A stretch of 57,120 bases of DNA. It comes from an uncultured Massilia sp. (GTDB taxonomy: Bacteria; Pseudomonadota; Gammaproteobacteria; Burkholderiales; Burkholderiaceae). The stretch spans positions 1 through 57,120 of the forward strand of contig CAMLMV010000041.1 in the NCBI GenBank assembly GCA_946481275.1, in the 5' to 3' direction. Each line of letters opens with the position of its first letter. Position 1 is the first letter of the stretch. This document shows, piece by piece, positions 27,355 through 42,399 of this stretch. Under the pieces are notes generated by a model. That model did no database searches, was not told the origin of the DNA, and worked only from the letters and a program-made list of their open reading frames with translations. Made by a program: the position numbers and the translations under genes.

Positions 27355-28258
27355 ACACGGTCTACCGCTTTCCGTTCAACGCGATGGCCAGCCGTTGTGA
27401 AGTGAGGCTGGCCGCGCCGGATGGGCATGCGGCGGAAGAACTGGCGCTGGCCGCAATCGCGGAGGTGCGGCGCATCGAGCGCACGTATTCGCGCTACCGC
27501 GCCGACAGCATCGTCAGCCGCATCAACGCCGCGGCGGGCCGCTACCGGGTGGAATGCGACGAAGAGACGGCGCAGCTGCTCGACTACGCGGACCACCTCC
27601 ACAGCGCCAGCGGCGGCCTGTTCGACATCACGTCCGGCGTGCTGCGCCGCGCCTGGGATTTTCGTAAGCCGCGCGTGCCGCATGCCCGCGAACTGGCGCC
27701 GCTGCTGGCGCTGGTGGACTGGCCGGCCGTGCAGCGCGAGGATGGCGCCGTCTTCCTGCCGCGCGCCGGCATGGAGATCGACTTCGGCGGCTTCGGCAAG
27801 GAATACGCGGCCGACCGCGCGTGCGCGCTGCTGCAGGAGCGCGGCGTGCGGCACGGCTACGTGAACCTCGGCGGCGACATGCGCTTCATCGGCCCGCAAC
27901 CCGACGGGCGCCTGTGGAGCATCGGCATCCAGGACCCGCGCAAGGCCGATGGCACCGTCGCCAGTATCGCCGTGAGCCAGGGTGCGCTGACGACGAGCGG
28001 CGACTACGAACGGTTTTTCGACGTCGACGGCAAGCGCTATTGCCACGTGTTGAACCCGCGCACGGGCATGCCCGTGCCGTACTGGCGCTCGGTGAGCGTG
28101 CTGGCGCCGCTGGCCGTCCTGGGCGGCAGCGTGTCGACCATCGCCATGCTGAAGGAAGCCGACGGCCTGTCCTTCCTGGCTTCCAGCGGGCTTGCGTACT
28201 TCGCCATCGACAGTACGGGACAAGCGCATCACCACAGTATTTCAGGAGATTACGCATC

Positions 28259-28262
<4 letters not shown>
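27348..28262 (+). CDS. apbE: FAD:protein FMN transferase (ApbE family)
   Basis: The protein has 304 residues from the ATG at 27348 inside the end of the DUF3570 gene. ApbE proteins transfer FMN from FAD onto Thr or Ser of target proteins. The family segments are IDFGGFGKEYAADRA (about 144-158), NLGGD (173-177), TTSGDYERFF (215-224) and HVLNPRTG (233-240). No signal peptide or lipobox is visible, which is unusual because many ApbE proteins are periplasmic lipoproteins; the start used here may hide one, but no better start is seen. It overlaps dsbD by four bases. Confidence 0.92.
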
Positions 28263-30986
<2,724 letters not shown>

Positions 30987-30992
30987 AGCCGA

Positions 30993-32660
<1,668 letters not shown>

Positions 32661-32704
32661 TAGTAATGTGCTTCGATTTTGAAATGAGGACGACAGGATA
32701 CTGA

Positions 32705-32922
32705 AAATTCGGGGTCAGAGCAGGTTTTTCGCCAAATTCGGGGTCAGAGCACTTTTTCGGGAAATTGCTCAGGCAGAAAAAGCAGAACCTGAACGGCGAG
32801 ACACTCATGTGTGGCGCCGTCGACGGGGTAGTGGCTGACAGCTTAACCGCATCGATGAGAAATTGTCCGAAAATGTGCTCTGACCCCGAATTGCGCCAGG
32901 AATGTGCTCTGACCCCGAATTT
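32705..32922. repeat. Inverted-repeat cluster 3 (two direct and two inverted 19-base units)
   Basis: Two plus-strand units (32705-32723, ending CAG instead of CAC, and 32734-32752) face two minus-strand units (32875-32893, one base different, and 32904-32922). Copies of each pair are 29 bases apart, as in cluster 1. The 122 bases between arms are not coding. The cluster occupies most of the space between the starts of ettA and the end of rarD, so it could affect ettA expression. Confidence 0.92.
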
Positions 32923-32937
32923 TCGGTTTGCGTTGGA

Positions 32938-33822
32938 TCAAGCCTGTTTGGCGACCGGCTGCGGCCGGTTCAGCAAGCCTTCGGCGGCGAACAGGGCCAG
33001 CGCGAGCCAGATCAGCACAAAGCCGACGAGGCGGTCGGCAGTAAAAGCTTCGTGGAACAGCCACACGCCCAGCAGGAATTGCAGGGTGGGCGACATGTAT
33101 TGCAGCAAGCCGACGATCGACAGCGGGATTTTTCGCGCGCCCGCCGCGAACAGCAGCAGCGGGATCGCCGTGATCGGCCCGGCCGCGACGAGCAGCAGGC
33201 GCGTCGTGGTCGAATCCGTGTTAATGAAGGTGTTCTGGCCATGCACGCTGAGCCAGACGACGTAGGCGGCCGCGAGCGGGAACAGGACCATCGTCTCGAA
33301 CGACAGCCCCTCCAAAGCGCCGAGCGCGGCCGTCTTGCGCAGCAGGCCGTAGCCGCCGAACGACACGGCCAGTGCCAGCGCGATCCAGGGCACGCTGCCG
33401 GCCTGCCACGTCAGCCAGGCAACGCCCAGCGCCGCCACGCCGATCGCCATCCACTGCGTGCGCCGCAAGCGTTCCTTCAGCAGCATCGAGCCGAACATGA
33501 TGTTGACGAGCGGATTGATGAAATAGCCGAGGCTGGCTTCGATGACGTGGCCGTTGTTTACGGCCCAGATGTAGATGAGCCAGTTAACGCTGAGCAGCAG
33601 GGCCGACGCGACGAAGCTGCCGAACACGCGCGGCTGGCGCACGAGGTTCAGCCAGGCCCACTGGCGGCGCACCGCGAGCACGATCACGAGGAACAGCAGC
33701 GACCACAGCATGCGGTGAGCGAGGATCTGCAGCGGCGGTACCTCGTCGATGGCGTGGAAATACAACGGAAACAGACCCCAGCACAGGAAGGCAAGGGCGG
33801 CGGACAGGATGCCGGTGTTCAT
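32938..33822 (-). CDS. rarD: RarD-type EamA-family transporter
   Basis: The protein has 294 residues and about ten membrane helices, in two EamA halves. The N terminus ALAFLCWGLFPLYFHAI and the segment LSVNWLIYIWAVNNGHVIEA followed by LGYFINPLVNIMFG are the RarD signature. RarD proteins belong to the drug/metabolite exporter superfamily and were linked to chloramphenicol resistance, but their substrate is not settled. It ends 15 bases after cluster 3 and is divergent from kup. Confidence 0.9.
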   Translation of the reverse strand: MNTGILSAALAFLCWGLFPLYFHAIDEVPPLQILAHRMLWSLLFLVIVLAVRRQWAWLNLVRQPRVFGSFVASALLLSVNWLIYIWAVNNGHVIEASLGYFINPLVNIMFGSMLLKERLRRTQWMAIGVAALGVAWLTWQAGSVPWIALALAVSFGGYGLLRKTAALGALEGLSFETMVLFPLAAAYVVWLSVHGQNTFINTDSTTTRLLLVAAGPITAIPLLLFAAGARKIPLSIVGLLQYMSPTLQFLLGVWLFHEAFTADRLVGFVLIWLALALFAAEGLLNRPQPVAKQA

Positions 33823-34040
33823 GGGGGAGGTGTGATACGGGTGAACGGTCTGACATTATCCCCGAACGGGCGCGGCCTTGCTGGCGAGGCTCCCATTTCC
33901 GGCGCCCGATGCGTGCGCTCGGCCTGCTTCCAATGATGCAGACTTTGAGAAAATGGCGGCCTGGCAAAAGGATGCACTCTTGTCTTTCCTTGTCAGTTAT
34001 TCTATTGTGCAACGCACCAGAACAACAAAACGGTGAAACC

Positions 34041-35918
34041 TTGACGGCAGAACATAAGAAAAGCAGCCTGGCAGGGCTGACGCTGGCGGCGGTCGGTATC
34101 GTCTACGGCGACATCGGTACCAGTCCGCTGTACACGCTCAAGACCATTTTCGATCCCGTCCACGGCCTGGCCCTGACCACGCCGAACCTGCTGGGCATCG
34201 TGTCCCTGATCTTCTGGGGCCTGACGATGATCGTCTCGCTCAAGTACGTCACGCTGGTGCTGCGTGCCGACAACCGCGGCGAGGGCGGCATCATGGCCCT
34301 GATGGCGCTCGCGCTCAATTCCGTCACGCGCACGTCGCGCTGGCACTACGTGCTGATGGTGCTGGGCGTGTTCGGCGCCACCATGTTCTACGGCGACAGC
34401 GTGATCACGCCGGCGATCTCCGTGCTGGGCGCGATCGAAGGTCTCGAAGTGGCCACGCCTGGCCTGGAAAAATACGTGGTGCCGCTGACGATCATCGTGC
34501 TGGTGGGGCTGTACAGCGTGCAGCGCCACGGCACGGCCGGCATCGGCCGCTGGTTCGGCCCCGTCATGGTCGTGTGGTTCGCCGCGCTGGCCGTCATGGG
34601 CGTCATCAACATCGTGCAGGCGCCCGTGATCCTGGACGCGCTGAACCCGCTGCACGCGTTCCAGTTCATGCTGCGCGAGAAGATGATCGCGTTCGTTGCG
34701 CTGGGCGCCGTCGTGCTGGCGTTCACCGGCGCCGAGGCGCTGTATGCGGACATGGGCCACTTCGGCAAGAAGCCGATCCGCGTCGCCTGGTTCATGGTCG
34801 TGTTCCCCGCACTGGCCCTGAACTACCTGGGCCAGGGCGGCCTGCTGATCACGCATCCGGAAGCGCTCGAGAACCCGTTCTTCCACCAGCTGGGCAGCTG
34901 GAGCGTGCTGCCACTCGTGCTGTTGTCGACGATGGCGACCGTGATCGCGTCGCAGGCCACGATCTCCGGCACGTTCTCGATGACGCGCCAGGCCATCGCA
35001 CTGGGCCTGTTGCCGCGCATGCGCGTGATGCACACGTCGGAGAGCGAGATCGGCCAGATCTACATCCCGGCCGTGAACTGGCTGCAGCTGATCGTCGTGC
35101 TGCTGGCGGTCGTCGGCTTCGGTTCGTCGGACAAGCTGGCCGGCGCCTATGGCATCGCGGTCACGGCGACCATGTTCGCGACGACGATCCTGACGTTCTT
35201 CGTGATCCGCTACCGCTGGCATCTGCCGCTGTGGCTGTGCTTCGGCGCCACCGGCTTCTTCATGGTGATGGACATCATGCTGTTCTCGGCGAGCACCCTG
35301 AAGCTGCTGCACGGCGGCTGGTTCCCGCTGCTGCTCGGCGCGGTGCTGCTGACGATCATGCTGACCTGGAAGCGCGGCCGCGAACTCGTGTTCGAGAACC
35401 TGGAAAAGCACGCGATCCCGCTCGACGACTTCCTGCAGTCGCTGTTCGTGGCGCCGCCCGCCCGCGTGGCCGGCACCGCCATCTTCCTGCGCAGCGAAAC
35501 GGACGGCGTGCCGCACGCGCTGCTGCACAACCTCCTGCACAACAAGGTGCTGCACGAGCGCGTCGTGTTCCTCACGGTGCACATCCGCGAAGAGCCGTAC
35601 GTGCCGGAAAACGAACAGGTCGAGGTCGTCCCGCTGGGCCACAACTGCTACCAGCTGAACGTGACGTACGGCTTCAAGGACGAGGCCAACATCCCGGACA
35701 TCCTGCGCCTGTGCGGTGCCTGCGGCCTCGAATTCGAGATGATGGAGACGTCGTTCTTCATCGCGCGCCAGACCGTGATCTCGGTGCCGGGCCAGGGCAT
35801 GATGCCGTGGCGGGAGCACCTGTACGTGGCGATGCAGCGCAACGCCCGCACGGCCGCGGACTATTACCAGATCCCGACCAACCGCGTCATCGAGCTCGGG
35901 ACGCAGGTCGAGATCTGA
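34041..35918 (+). CDS. kup: Kup-type low-affinity potassium transporter
   Basis: The protein has 625 residues from a TTG at 34041, which gives the normal family length. ATGs at 33936 and 33972 would add 23 to 35 residues not seen in Kup proteins. About 12 membrane helices are seen, starting with LTLAAVGIVYGDIGTSPLYT, the Kup/HAK/KT signature, and continuing with ADNRGEGGIMAL and GATMFYGDSVITPAISVLG. The last 130 residues are a cytoplasmic domain. It imports potassium with protons. The start remains the uncertain point because the ribosome site (ggtg) is weak. Confidence 0.93.
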   Translation: MTAEHKKSSLAGLTLAAVGIVYGDIGTSPLYTLKTIFDPVHGLALTTPNLLGIVSLIFWGLTMIVSLKYVTLVLRADNRGEGGIMALMALALNSVTRTSRWHYVLMVLGVFGATMFYGDSVITPAISVLGAIEGLEVATPGLEKYVVPLTIIVLVGLYSVQRHGTAGIGRWFGPVMVVWFAALAVMGVINIVQAPVILDALNPLHAFQFMLREKMIAFVALGAVVLAFTGAEALYADMGHFGKKPIRVAWFMVVFPALALNYLGQGGLLITHPEALENPFFHQLGSWSVLPLVLLSTMATVIASQATISGTFSMTRQAIALGLLPRMRVMHTSESEIGQIYIPAVNWLQLIVVLLAVVGFGSSDKLAGAYGIAVTATMFATTILTFFVIRYRWHLPLWLCFGATGFFMVMDIMLFSASTLKLLHGGWFPLLLGAVLLTIMLTWKRGRELVFENLEKHAIPLDDFLQSLFVAPPARVAGTAIFLRSETDGVPHALLHNLLHNKVLHERVVFLTVHIREEPYVPENEQVEVVPLGHNCYQLNVTYGFKDEANIPDILRLCGACGLEFEMMETSFFIARQTVISVPGQGMMPWREHLYVAMQRNARTAADYYQIPTNRVIELGTQVEI

Positions 35919-36014
35919 ATTACAAAGGCATACAAATCCCCCACAGACGCTTGCAGGGCACGTTGGTAAGGTTCGGTTTTCGATCCGCTAACCAACCTGT
36001 CCTGTAGGAGTCCC

Positions 36015-36494
36015 ATGAAACTGTCCTTCCCGCTGGCCGCCGCCTTCGCCGCCCTCCTGAGCCTGTCCGCGTGCGGCGGCGGTGGCGATTCGGGCAGCAC
36101 CACCCCTCCCGTCGTCAACAATCCCGCCGCGCTGACCAAGACCGACATCTCGATCGGCACCGGCGCCGAAGCCGTCAACGGCGCGCGCGTGCAGGTCAAT
36201 TACACGGGCTGGCTGTACAGCGCCGCCGCCGCCGACTTCAAGGGCAGCAAATTCGACGCGTCGCAGCCCGGCAAGCCGTTCACGTTCGTCATCGGCGCCG
36301 TGGGCACCAACGAATCCGTGATCCCGGGCTTCGGCCAGGGCGTGCTGGGCATGAAGGTCGGCGGCAAGCGCACGATCGTCATTCCGAGCAGCCTGGGTTA
36401 CGGCGCGGGCGGCGTACCGGGCGCGATCCCCGGCAACACCGGCCTCGTGTTCGAAGTGGAACTCGTGAAGGTCTGCGGCACCGCGGCCTGCTGA
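36015..36494 (+). CDS. FKBP-type peptidyl-prolyl isomerase, lipoprotein
   Basis: The protein has 159 residues. The signal ends with a lipobox LSAC followed by a glycine-rich linker, so it is probably membrane-anchored in the periplasm. The FKBP fold follows: VQVNYTGWLY, SKFDASQPGKPFTFVIG, VIPGFGQGVLGMKVGGKRTI, and IPSSLGYGAGGVPGAIP. It speeds proline cis-trans isomerisation in exported proteins. It ends two bases before the stop of the oppositely directed ABC permease gene. The C terminus has an unusual pair of cysteines (VCGTAAC). Confidence 0.9.
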   Translation: MKLSFPLAAAFAALLSLSACGGGGDSGSTTPPVVNNPAALTKTDISIGTGAEAVNGARVQVNYTGWLYSAAAADFKGSKFDASQPGKPFTFVIGAVGTNESVIPGFGQGVLGMKVGGKRTIVIPSSLGYGAGGVPGAIPGNTGLVFEVELVKVCGTAAC

Positions 36495-36495
36495 T

Positions 36496-38901
36496 TCACT
36501 CGCGCAGCGCGCTAGCGGGGCGGATGCGCACCGCCGCCAGTGCGTGGCGCAGGGTCGACACCAGCGCCACCACACCCGCCACCAGCAGCGCGGCGACGAG
36601 CGTCCAGGCGCCGATCGGCGCACGCTCGGTGAATGCGCCCAGCCAGCGCTGGATCGCCACCCACGCGAACGGTAATCCCAGCACCGCGCCGGCGCCGACC
36701 AGCGCGGCGAACTCGCGCGCCACCAGTTTTGCGATTGCCGCGTGGCCGGCCCCGTACAGCTTGCGCAGCACGATCTCCCGCTCGCGCCGGCGTACGCTGT
36801 ACGCGGCCAGCACATAGATGCCGAAGGCGGCGATCGCCGTCGCGATCGCGCTGGCCGCCGCCAGCAGCTTGGCAAGGCGCAGGTCGTCGGCGTAGAAGAT
36901 GTCGGTGATCAGCGCCGGCATGCGCACCACGTCCACGGGCTCGTTGGGGAAGTAGCGCGGCCACAGCGCCTCGATGGCGCGCCGGACCGCGTCGACGTCG
37001 CCGCTGCACCGTACCGTGAACCCGCCCACGCGGTCGTTCAGGAAGAACATGCTCGGCTGCTGGCCGTCGCGCGCCGAACGCTGGCGCAGGTCCGGCGCCA
37101 CGCCCACGACCTGTTTCGGCTTGCCGTCCATGTTGTCGGTCACCATCTGTCCGACCGCAGCGCGCGGCGTGGGGAAGCCGAGCTGGCGCGCCGCCGCCGC
37201 GTTGAGCACCACGCGGTCGTTGTCGCCGAATTTGTCGAGCGCGGGCGAATACAGGCGGCCGGCCACGGGCTTGACGCCGTAGACGTCGAAGAATTCGGGG
37301 CCGACGGCATACAGGTTGACGTCGGTGGCCGTGCCGCCGGCGCGGCGCAGGACTGCGATGTTGTGCCCGACGCTGAACGGCAGGTGCGAGATCGTCACGC
37401 CGGCCACGCCCGGCAGGCGCGCGACCGCGTCGCGCAGGGCGCGCGTGCGCGGATCGCGCATGTCGTTCGCGGCCGGGAACATCAGCAGGGGCGCGGTATC
37501 GAAGCCGGGATCGAGCGTGCTGGCGTAGCGCGTCTGCCACGCGACGGCGAGCGTGGTGGCGGTCAGGCCGATGGCGACGCCGAATTGCAGCGCCGTCAGC
37601 GCGCGGCGGATCCACAGGCCGCGCGCGGTCTCGCCGGCACCGCGTCCCGCGAGGGCGGCGGTGGCGCGCACGCGCAGTGCCGACCAGGTCGGGTAGGCGC
37701 CGGCGGCCAGGCCGAGCAGCACGCCCAGCGCCAGCGTCGCCGCCAGCGCGGTGGCGCCCAACATGCCGTCCAGCTTGCGCTGTACCAGGTCGGCGAAGAC
37801 CGGCAGCAGCAGCCACGCCAGCAGCAGGCCGAGGACCGTCGCGAGCAGGCAGACGAGCACCGACTCGGCCAGGAACTGGCGCGCCACGGCCGGCGCCGAC
37901 GCGCCCAGCACCTTGCGCACGGCGATCTCGCGCTGGCGCGCCAGGGTGCGTACGGTGGCCAGGTTGACGTAGTTGGTCGCGGCCAGCAGCAGCACCAGCA
38001 CGGCGACGGCGCCGAGGCCGAGCACGCCGTGGCGGTTGCCGTGCGGCGCGAACAGGTCGTTCAGGTCGGGGGCGAGGTACACGTCGGCGATCGGCTGCAG
38101 GCGGTAGTCGATCAGGTCACGGCCACCCAGCGCCGCAACCTGCTGGGCATAGCCGCGCCGCACGAGCTCCGAGGCGCGCAGCCCGCGCCGCAGCGCGTCC
38201 AGCACCGCGCCCGCATCGGTCCCCGGCAGCAGCTTGAGGTAGACCCGGCCGGGCGAAAAGCCCCAGGCACCGGTCGTGAAGTTGCGCTGGTCGGGCGGCA
38301 TGATCACGCTGCCCGTGCCGGCCAGCGCCTCGTACGGCATCGTGGTGGCGGCTGGCGGATTGGCGACGACGGCCGCCACGACATAGGTCTGGCCGTCGCC
38401 CTGCAGCGTGCGCCCGACCGCGTCGACGCGCCCGAACACCTTCAGGGCGGTGTCCGCCGTCAGCGCCAGCGCTTCCGGCCGCGTGAGGGCCGCGTGCAGG
38501 TCGCCCGCCAGGACGCGCGGTGCGAAGATCTTCTCGAAGTCGGGATCGACCAGCGCGACGCCGAAGGCGAGGGCCCGGCTGTCCACGCGCACGTTGACGC
38601 CGCGGTCGAGGAAGGCGGTGGCGAGCACCTTCTGGCCGCTGGCCAGCGCCGCGTCGCGCGCGGGCAGGCTGGCGTCGCTGCTCCAGTTGTTGCCGAGCAG
38701 CGCCAGGTTCCAGCGCTGCTGCAACTGGAACACACGCTCCCGTTCCGGCACGTGTTCGTCATACGAAAACGAGTGGCGCACGTAGCCGAGCAGCAAAAAG
38801 CACACGGCGACGCCGACCGCCAGGCCGAGCACCACCACTGCGGAATAGGCCGGCTCCTTGACGAGCAGGCGCCAGCCGATGCGGAAATCGCGCAAATTCA
38901 T
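36496..38901 (-). CDS. MacB/FtsX-type ABC transporter permease
   Basis: The protein has 801 residues. It starts with one membrane helix and a periplasmic MacB-like domain, followed by an FtsX membrane unit (AATNYVNLATVRTLARQREI). A second periplasmic domain and a second FtsX unit (YSVRRREREIVLRKLYGAG) follow. This two-FtsX layout with no ATPase domain is the larger FtsX permease type, common with macrolide-like or lantibiotic efflux. It is the last gene of the adaptor-ATPase-permease operon transcribed from the sigma-54 promoter at 40929-40944. Confidence 0.88.
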   Translation of the reverse strand: MNLRDFRIGWRLLVKEPAYSAVVVLGLAVGVAVCFLLLGYVRHSFSYDEHVPERERVFQLQQRWNLALLGNNWSSDASLPARDAALASGQKVLATAFLDRGVNVRVDSRALAFGVALVDPDFEKIFAPRVLAGDLHAALTRPEALALTADTALKVFGRVDAVGRTLQGDGQTYVVAAVVANPPAATTMPYEALAGTGSVIMPPDQRNFTTGAWGFSPGRVYLKLLPGTDAGAVLDALRRGLRASELVRRGYAQQVAALGGRDLIDYRLQPIADVYLAPDLNDLFAPHGNRHGVLGLGAVAVLVLLLAATNYVNLATVRTLARQREIAVRKVLGASAPAVARQFLAESVLVCLLATVLGLLLAWLLLPVFADLVQRKLDGMLGATALAATLALGVLLGLAAGAYPTWSALRVRATAALAGRGAGETARGLWIRRALTALQFGVAIGLTATTLAVAWQTRYASTLDPGFDTAPLLMFPAANDMRDPRTRALRDAVARLPGVAGVTISHLPFSVGHNIAVLRRAGGTATDVNLYAVGPEFFDVYGVKPVAGRLYSPALDKFGDNDRVVLNAAAARQLGFPTPRAAVGQMVTDNMDGKPKQVVGVAPDLRQRSARDGQQPSMFFLNDRVGGFTVRCSGDVDAVRRAIEALWPRYFPNEPVDVVRMPALITDIFYADDLRLAKLLAAASAIATAIAAFGIYVLAAYSVRRREREIVLRKLYGAGHAAIAKLVAREFAALVGAGAVLGLPFAWVAIQRWLGAFTERAPIGAWTLVAALLVAGVVALVSTLRHALAAVRIRPASALRE

Positions 38902-38911
38902 CGCGGCCCCC

Positions 38912-39592
38912 TTACGCCGCCAGCAGCGCGTCGACGACGATGCGGCCGTCGAGCAGGCGCAGGGTGCGCGAGGCCTGCGCCGCGTGCGTGGGCGAGTGCG
39001 TGACCATCACGACGGTCGTGCCTTCGGCGTTGATGGTGCGCAGCAGGCGCATCACCTCGTCGCCGTGCGCCGTGTCGAGGTTGCCGGTCGGTTCGTCGGC
39101 GAGCAGCATGGCCGGTCCGGCCACGAGGGCGCGCGCGATCGCTACGCGCTGCTGCTGGCCGCCCGAGAGCTGCGACGGCCGGTGCCCCGCGCGGTGCGCC
39201 ACGCCCAGCCGGTCGAGCATGTCGCGCACGCGCCGCCGGCGCTCGGCCGCGGGCATCCCCGTGTATTCGAGCGCGAGTTCCACGTTCTCGAACACGGTCA
39301 ATTCCTCGATCAGGTTGAAGCTCTGGAAAATGAAACCGATCTTCCCGCGCCGCAGCGCATTCAGCTTCGCCTCGCTCCAGCCGGCCACGTTGCGGCCCTC
39401 GAACCAGTACTCGCCGGACGTCGGCACGTCGAGCAGGCCGAGGACGGACAGCAGCGTCGATTTGCCGCAGCCGGACGGCCCCGTGATGGCCACGTATTCG
39501 CCGGCCGCGATCTCGAGGTCGATGCGGTCGAGGGCCGTGGTGCGGACTTCGCCCGCCGTGTGGATCTTGCTGACGCCTGATAGTCGGAGCAT
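38912..39592 (-). CDS. ABC transporter ATP-binding protein (LolD/MacB type)
   Basis: The protein has 226 residues, one ABC ATPase. Walker A is TGPSGCGKSTLL, the Q-loop region IGFIFQSFNLIEELTV, the signature LSGGQQQRVAIARALV, Walker B AMLLADEPTGNLD, and the H-loop VMVTHSP. It ends the LolD-like subgroup that drives MacB/FtsX permeases. It lies 10 bases before the permease gene and 40 after the adaptor gene, so all three form one operon. Confidence 0.92.
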   Translation of the reverse strand: MLRLSGVSKIHTAGEVRTTALDRIDLEIAAGEYVAITGPSGCGKSTLLSVLGLLDVPTSGEYWFEGRNVAGWSEAKLNALRRGKIGFIFQSFNLIEELTVFENVELALEYTGMPAAERRRRVRDMLDRLGVAHRAGHRPSQLSGGQQQRVAIARALVAGPAMLLADEPTGNLDTAHGDEVMRLLRTINAEGTTVVMVTHSPTHAAQASRTLRLLDGRIVVDALLAA

Positions 39593-39632
39593 GTCGTTCT
39601 TTCGTGGTTGATGTGATGTTGGAGGGTGCGGG

Positions 39633-40916
39633 TTACTTCGTCAATTCCAGCCGCTCGGCCTTGCCGAACGGCGTGTAGCCGGACACGATGATGTCCTCGC
39701 CGGCGGCCAGTCCGGACAGGACTTCCACCTGCGTGTCGTTGCGGCGCCCGAGGCGCACGGTGCGCCGTGCTGCGTGGCGGCCGTCCGGCGCCACCACGAA
39801 CACCCAGGCGCCGCCGCCGTCGCCGGCATAGGCACCCTGGGGCAGCAGCAGGGCCCGGGCCGGCTCGCCCAGGGTCAGCCGCGCGTCCAGGCCCTGGCCG
39901 GGGCTGATCACGGGCGGCTGTCCACCCGTGAAGACCAGTTCGACGGTGAAGCGGCCGTCCTTGACCTGGGGGTAGATCGTGGCGACGCGCAGGGGATATC
40001 GTTCGCCGTCCTGGACCGCCTGGCCCGGAAGTCCCGCCGTGACGCGGCTGAGATAGAACTCGTCGACCTGCGCGACCAGCTTGAAGCGCCGCGGATCGTC
40101 GATGCGGCCGAGGCGCTGGTCGGGACGCACGGTTTCTCCCACCAGCAGCCGGAAATCCGTCAGCACGCCGGCCGCCGGGGCACGCACGGCGAGCGCGTCG
40201 ACGGTCGCGTTCACGAGTTTGAGGCCCGCCTGCAGGCCCGCGATCACGCCTTCGATCTGCTGCAGGACTTGCCGGCGCACCTGTTCCTCGGTGGCGGCGC
40301 TACGCCGTTCGTCCTCCAGCAGGCGGCGCTGCTGCGCGAGCCTGTCGGCCGAATCTTCCAGCGCGGCCGCGGACAGGAAACCGCGCGCCGCCAGGCCGGC
40401 GTTGCGCGCATGCTGCTTGCGCGCCAGCTCCAGCGCGTATTCCAGGTCCGCCAGGCGGCGCTGGTGGTCGGTGCGGCTGGCTTCCTGGGCCACGCGCAGG
40501 GTCGCGAGATTGGAAATCTGCTGCGCGTATTCGGTCTGGCGCGCCAGCAGTTCCAGGTTGCGCTGCGGGTTCGACAGGCGGAACAGCAGGTCGCCTTTCG
40601 CCACGTGCTGGCCGTCGTGAGCGATCACTTCCTCGACGCGGCCGGATTCGACCGAGTCGAGCACGATGGCGCGCAGCGGTTCGGCGCTCGCACGCACGAC
40701 GATCTCGTCGCGGAACACGCCTGGTGCGACGCGGGCGATGCGCACGTCGCGTGCCGCCACCTGCAGCCCGTGCGGCAAGGCCTGCCACGCGGCGAAGGCC
40801 GCCAGGGAGAAGGCGGCCAGCAGCGCGCCGGCGCGCAGAAGGAGCCGGCCGCGCCGGACGGGCACGCGCACGTCCATGGCGGCGCCGGTAACGAGGTGGG
40901 GAGATGGATTAGTCAT
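39633..40916 (-). CDS. HlyD/MacA-family periplasmic adaptor of an ABC efflux system
   Basis: The protein has 427 residues from the ATG at 40916. One N-terminal membrane helix is followed by a periplasmic part with a long alpha-helical hairpin (about residues 130-230, rich in Glu, Arg and Gln), lipoyl-like segments (VIAHDGQHVAKGDLLFRL) and beta-barrel domains. Such adaptors connect inner-membrane pumps to an outer-membrane channel, which is not encoded here. The predicted transcription start lies only three bases before this ATG. The ATG at 40877 (14th codon) is therefore an alternative, although it lacks a clear ribosome site. Confidence 0.87.
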   Translation of the reverse strand: MTNPSPHLVTGAAMDVRVPVRRGRLLLRAGALLAAFSLAAFAAWQALPHGLQVAARDVRIARVAPGVFRDEIVVRASAEPLRAIVLDSVESGRVEEVIAHDGQHVAKGDLLFRLSNPQRNLELLARQTEYAQQISNLATLRVAQEASRTDHQRRLADLEYALELARKQHARNAGLAARGFLSAAALEDSADRLAQQRRLLEDERRSAATEEQVRRQVLQQIEGVIAGLQAGLKLVNATVDALAVRAPAAGVLTDFRLLVGETVRPDQRLGRIDDPRRFKLVAQVDEFYLSRVTAGLPGQAVQDGERYPLRVATIYPQVKDGRFTVELVFTGGQPPVISPGQGLDARLTLGEPARALLLPQGAYAGDGGGAWVFVVAPDGRHAARRTVRLGRRNDTQVEVLSGLAAGEDIIVSGYTPFGKAERLELTK

Positions 40917-40928
40917 GCCACCATTGTT

Positions 40929-40944
40929 TGCAAGCCCCGTGCCA
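40929..40944 (-). promoter_or_regulatory. Sigma-54 promoter of the ABC efflux operon
   Basis: On the minus strand the sequence reads TGGCAC-GGGGC-TTGCA, which fits the -24/-12 consensus (TGGCAC, five bases, TTGCW) exactly. The start of transcription would be about 40919. The divergent gene encodes a sigma-54 activator, which supports the assignment. Confidence 0.88.
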
Positions 40945-40985
40945 CGCTGTTTTTTCTCGCTTTGGGGCGGCTTTCAGGGGGCGAT

Positions 40986-41025
40986 TGTCCGGATCCGGAC
41001 ATATGCCCCTGTGCGCTTCCGGACA
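40986..41025. promoter_or_regulatory. Pair of upstream activator sites for the sigma-54 regulator
   Basis: A perfect 16-base palindrome TGTCCGGATCCGGACA (40986-41001) is followed by TGTGCGCTTCCGGACA (41010-41025), identical at 13 of 16 positions. Their centres are 24 bases apart and about 75 and 99 bases before the predicted sigma-54 start. This is the usual place for enhancer sites of NtrC-type activators. They lie in the 160-base region between the divergent adaptor and activator genes. Confidence 0.8.
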
Positions 41026-41076
41026 GGTGACCGCCGGGCAGTACAACGCCGCGATGCGCGCTGCTAGAATGGCCCG

Positions 41077-42388
<1,312 letters not shown>

Positions 42389-42399
<11 letters not shown>

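Noticed and set aside
33909..34040. N-terminal extension of Kup from an upstream ATG
   Set aside because: The added residues are not typical of the family; the TTG at 34041 gives the normal length, although its ribosome site is weak.
34002..35819. A 605-codon open frame on the minus strand
   Set aside because: It is antisense to kup; His/Arg/Asp-rich composition without motifs.
36742..39003. A 753-codon open frame on the plus strand
   Set aside because: It is antisense to the FtsX-type permease and has no recognisable domain; it is Arg/Gln-rich low complexity.
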